Shown here: positions 6,011 to 6,771 of the stretch, piece after piece
How positions within the stretch are numbered: the stretch's first letter is position 1
Layout: every line of letters starts with the position of its first letter
NCBI GenBank assembly: GCA_023249255.1
Contig: JAHFCY010000184.1
Span: 1 to 6,771, forward strand
Reading direction: 5' to 3'
DNA: 6,771 bases
Source: Candidatus Lindowiibacteriota bacterium
GTDB taxonomy: Bacteria; Lindowbacteria; 2-12-FULL-62-27
Program-made: the position numbers and the translations under genes
Notes under the pieces: generated by a model
What the model saw: only the letters and a program-made list of their open reading frames with translations
Told to the model about the DNA's origin: nothing
Database searches by the model: none

Positions 6011-6349
6011 ATGGGAGCATTGCCAGCATTTGCGGAAGGAGCGGGCCAGCCGCCGGCAGGACCGGCCATGTTGATTCAGCTGGTGCCGTTTATTCTCATC
6101 ATTTTGATTTTTTATTTTCTCCTGATCCGCCCCCAGAAGAAACGCCAGGAGGAGCATCAAAAGATGATCGGAGATATCAAAAAGGGCGACGACATTGTGA
6201 CGGCCGGAGGACTCATCGGCCAGATCGCCGATATTCGCGACGACCACTTCGTCCTGAAAATCGCCGACAATGTCCGTGTCAAAGTCACCCGGTCGTCCGT
6301 CTCGCACAAAGTCGCGGCCGCCGGACCGATCACCGAGGCGGCTCCGTGA
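6011..6349 (+). CDS. yajC: Preprotein translocase subunit YajC
   Basis: YajC is a small single-span inner-membrane protein that joins SecD-SecF in the holotranslocon and supports protein export driven by SecYEG/SecA. This 112-residue product is normal in length. A short Ala/Gly/Pro-rich N-terminus precedes one strongly hydrophobic helix (about 20-39), followed by the family hallmark RPQKKRQEEHQ (40-50). The soluble domain has KKGDDIVTAGGLIGQI (57-72) and the strand-forming KIADNVRVKVTRSSV, both typical of YajC. An upstream GTG (5972) would add 13 residues, but the GGAGG motif supports 6011. The stop overlaps the start of the following TPR gene by one base (TGATG). Usually secD follows yajC; here it does not. 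Confidence 0.95.
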   Translation: MGALPAFAEGAGQPPAGPAMLIQLVPFILIILIFYFLLIRPQKKRQEEHQKMIGDIKKGDDIVTAGGLIGQIADIRDDHFVLKIADNVRVKVTRSSVSHKVAAAGPITEAAP

Positions 6350-6771
6350 TGCGTGCCCCGACCGCCGCGTGCGTTCTGCTCCTCGCCTCGCTCCTTCTAT
6401 CCACCGGGGCCGGATGGGCCGCGGAGAACCCCGCCGAAAATCCCGAGGACTATTACAAGGAGGGACACCGGAAATTTTTCGACAACAATTTCCGCGGCGC
6501 CGCCGTGGAATTCGCCAAGGCCATCGCGCTCAACCCCAACGCCCCAAAATATCACTTCTTCCTCGGCCGGACCTTCGAGCGGCTCCAGTCGGGGGCCAAA
6601 GCCATTGAAGCGTACCGGACCTGCATCCAGCTTGATCCCAAAAACATCCAGGCCATGAACCGGCTCGGCAACATTTTCCTCGATCAGGGCGCCTTTCGCA
6701 AGGCGATCCAGGAGTTCGAGCCGATTCTCAAAATCCGGGAAAATGATTTCGAAGCCGAACACAAAATCGGC
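6349..6771 (+). CDS. Exported TPR-repeat protein (3'-partial)
   Basis: The frame is open from the ATG to the window end, giving 141 residues of a longer protein. The first 25 or so residues look like a Sec signal peptide: Arg2, a Leu/Ala-rich core (about 6-18) and a likely cleavage after GWA (about 24). From about residue 34 there are three successive tetratricopeptide repeats (about 34-67, 68-101, 102-135), seen in YYKEGHRKFFDNNFRGAAVE, ending LNPNAP, then YHFFLGRTFERLQSGAKAIE ending LDPKN, and AMNRLGNIFLDQGAFRKAIQ. TPRs are protein-interaction scaffolds, so the product is probably periplasmic or attached to the envelope. Its ATG overlaps the yajC stop by one base, with GAGG 10 nt before it (6335-6338), so the two are likely cotranslated. 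The partner and exact role are unknown. A lipoprotein is unlikely, since no lipobox Cys is seen at the cleavage site. Confidence 0.85.
   Translation, partial: MRAPTAACVLLLASLLLSTGAGWAAENPAENPEDYYKEGHRKFFDNNFRGAAVEFAKAIALNPNAPKYHFFLGRTFERLQSGAKAIEAYRTCIQLDPKNIQAMNRLGNIFLDQGAFRKAIQEFEPILKIRENDFEAEHKIG

Overview
The window is GC-rich, tightly packed bacterial DNA. It carries two complete beta-oxidation genes on the minus strand, and a tRNA gene plus several genes on the plus strand. YajC and an exported-looking TPR protein fit a bacterium with a Sec-dependent envelope, probably Gram-negative. The tRNA-Gly gene has no encoded CCA, which argues against Escherichia-like gammaproteobacteria. I cannot name a phylum from this sequence.

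Layout: (1) 1-632, plus strand: the C-terminal part of a DAO-family FAD-dependent amine/amino-acid oxidoreductase, which meets the next gene tail to tail with a 10-bp overlap. (2) 4007 down to 623, minus strand: a two-gene fatty-acid beta-oxidation operon, thiolase first (FadI-like) and then the hydratase/dehydrogenase alpha subunit (FadJ/FadB-like), 1 nt apart. Together they would form a trifunctional complex performing the last three steps of the cycle. (3) 4089-4159: tRNA-Gly(UCC), followed at once by a T-tract. (4) 4202-5721: a RimI-type N-acetyltransferase, coupled by an ATGA overlap to a protein with a well-preserved cyclic-nucleotide-binding domain and a C-terminal half I do not recognise. 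(5) 5722-6010: a 289-bp intergenic region with a large imperfect inverted repeat (about 117 bp), an 11-bp perfect tandem repeat and a possible promoter. (6) 6011-6771: yajC, then an overlapping TPR-protein gene with a signal peptide, cut by the window end.

Most genes are confidently assigned housekeeping or catabolic functions. The parts that deserve a second look are the acetyltransferase/cyclic-nucleotide-sensor pair, which recalls the cAMP-gated acetyltransferases of mycobacteria but as two separate proteins, and the long inverted repeat upstream of yajC. No CRISPR array, transposase or phage gene is visible.
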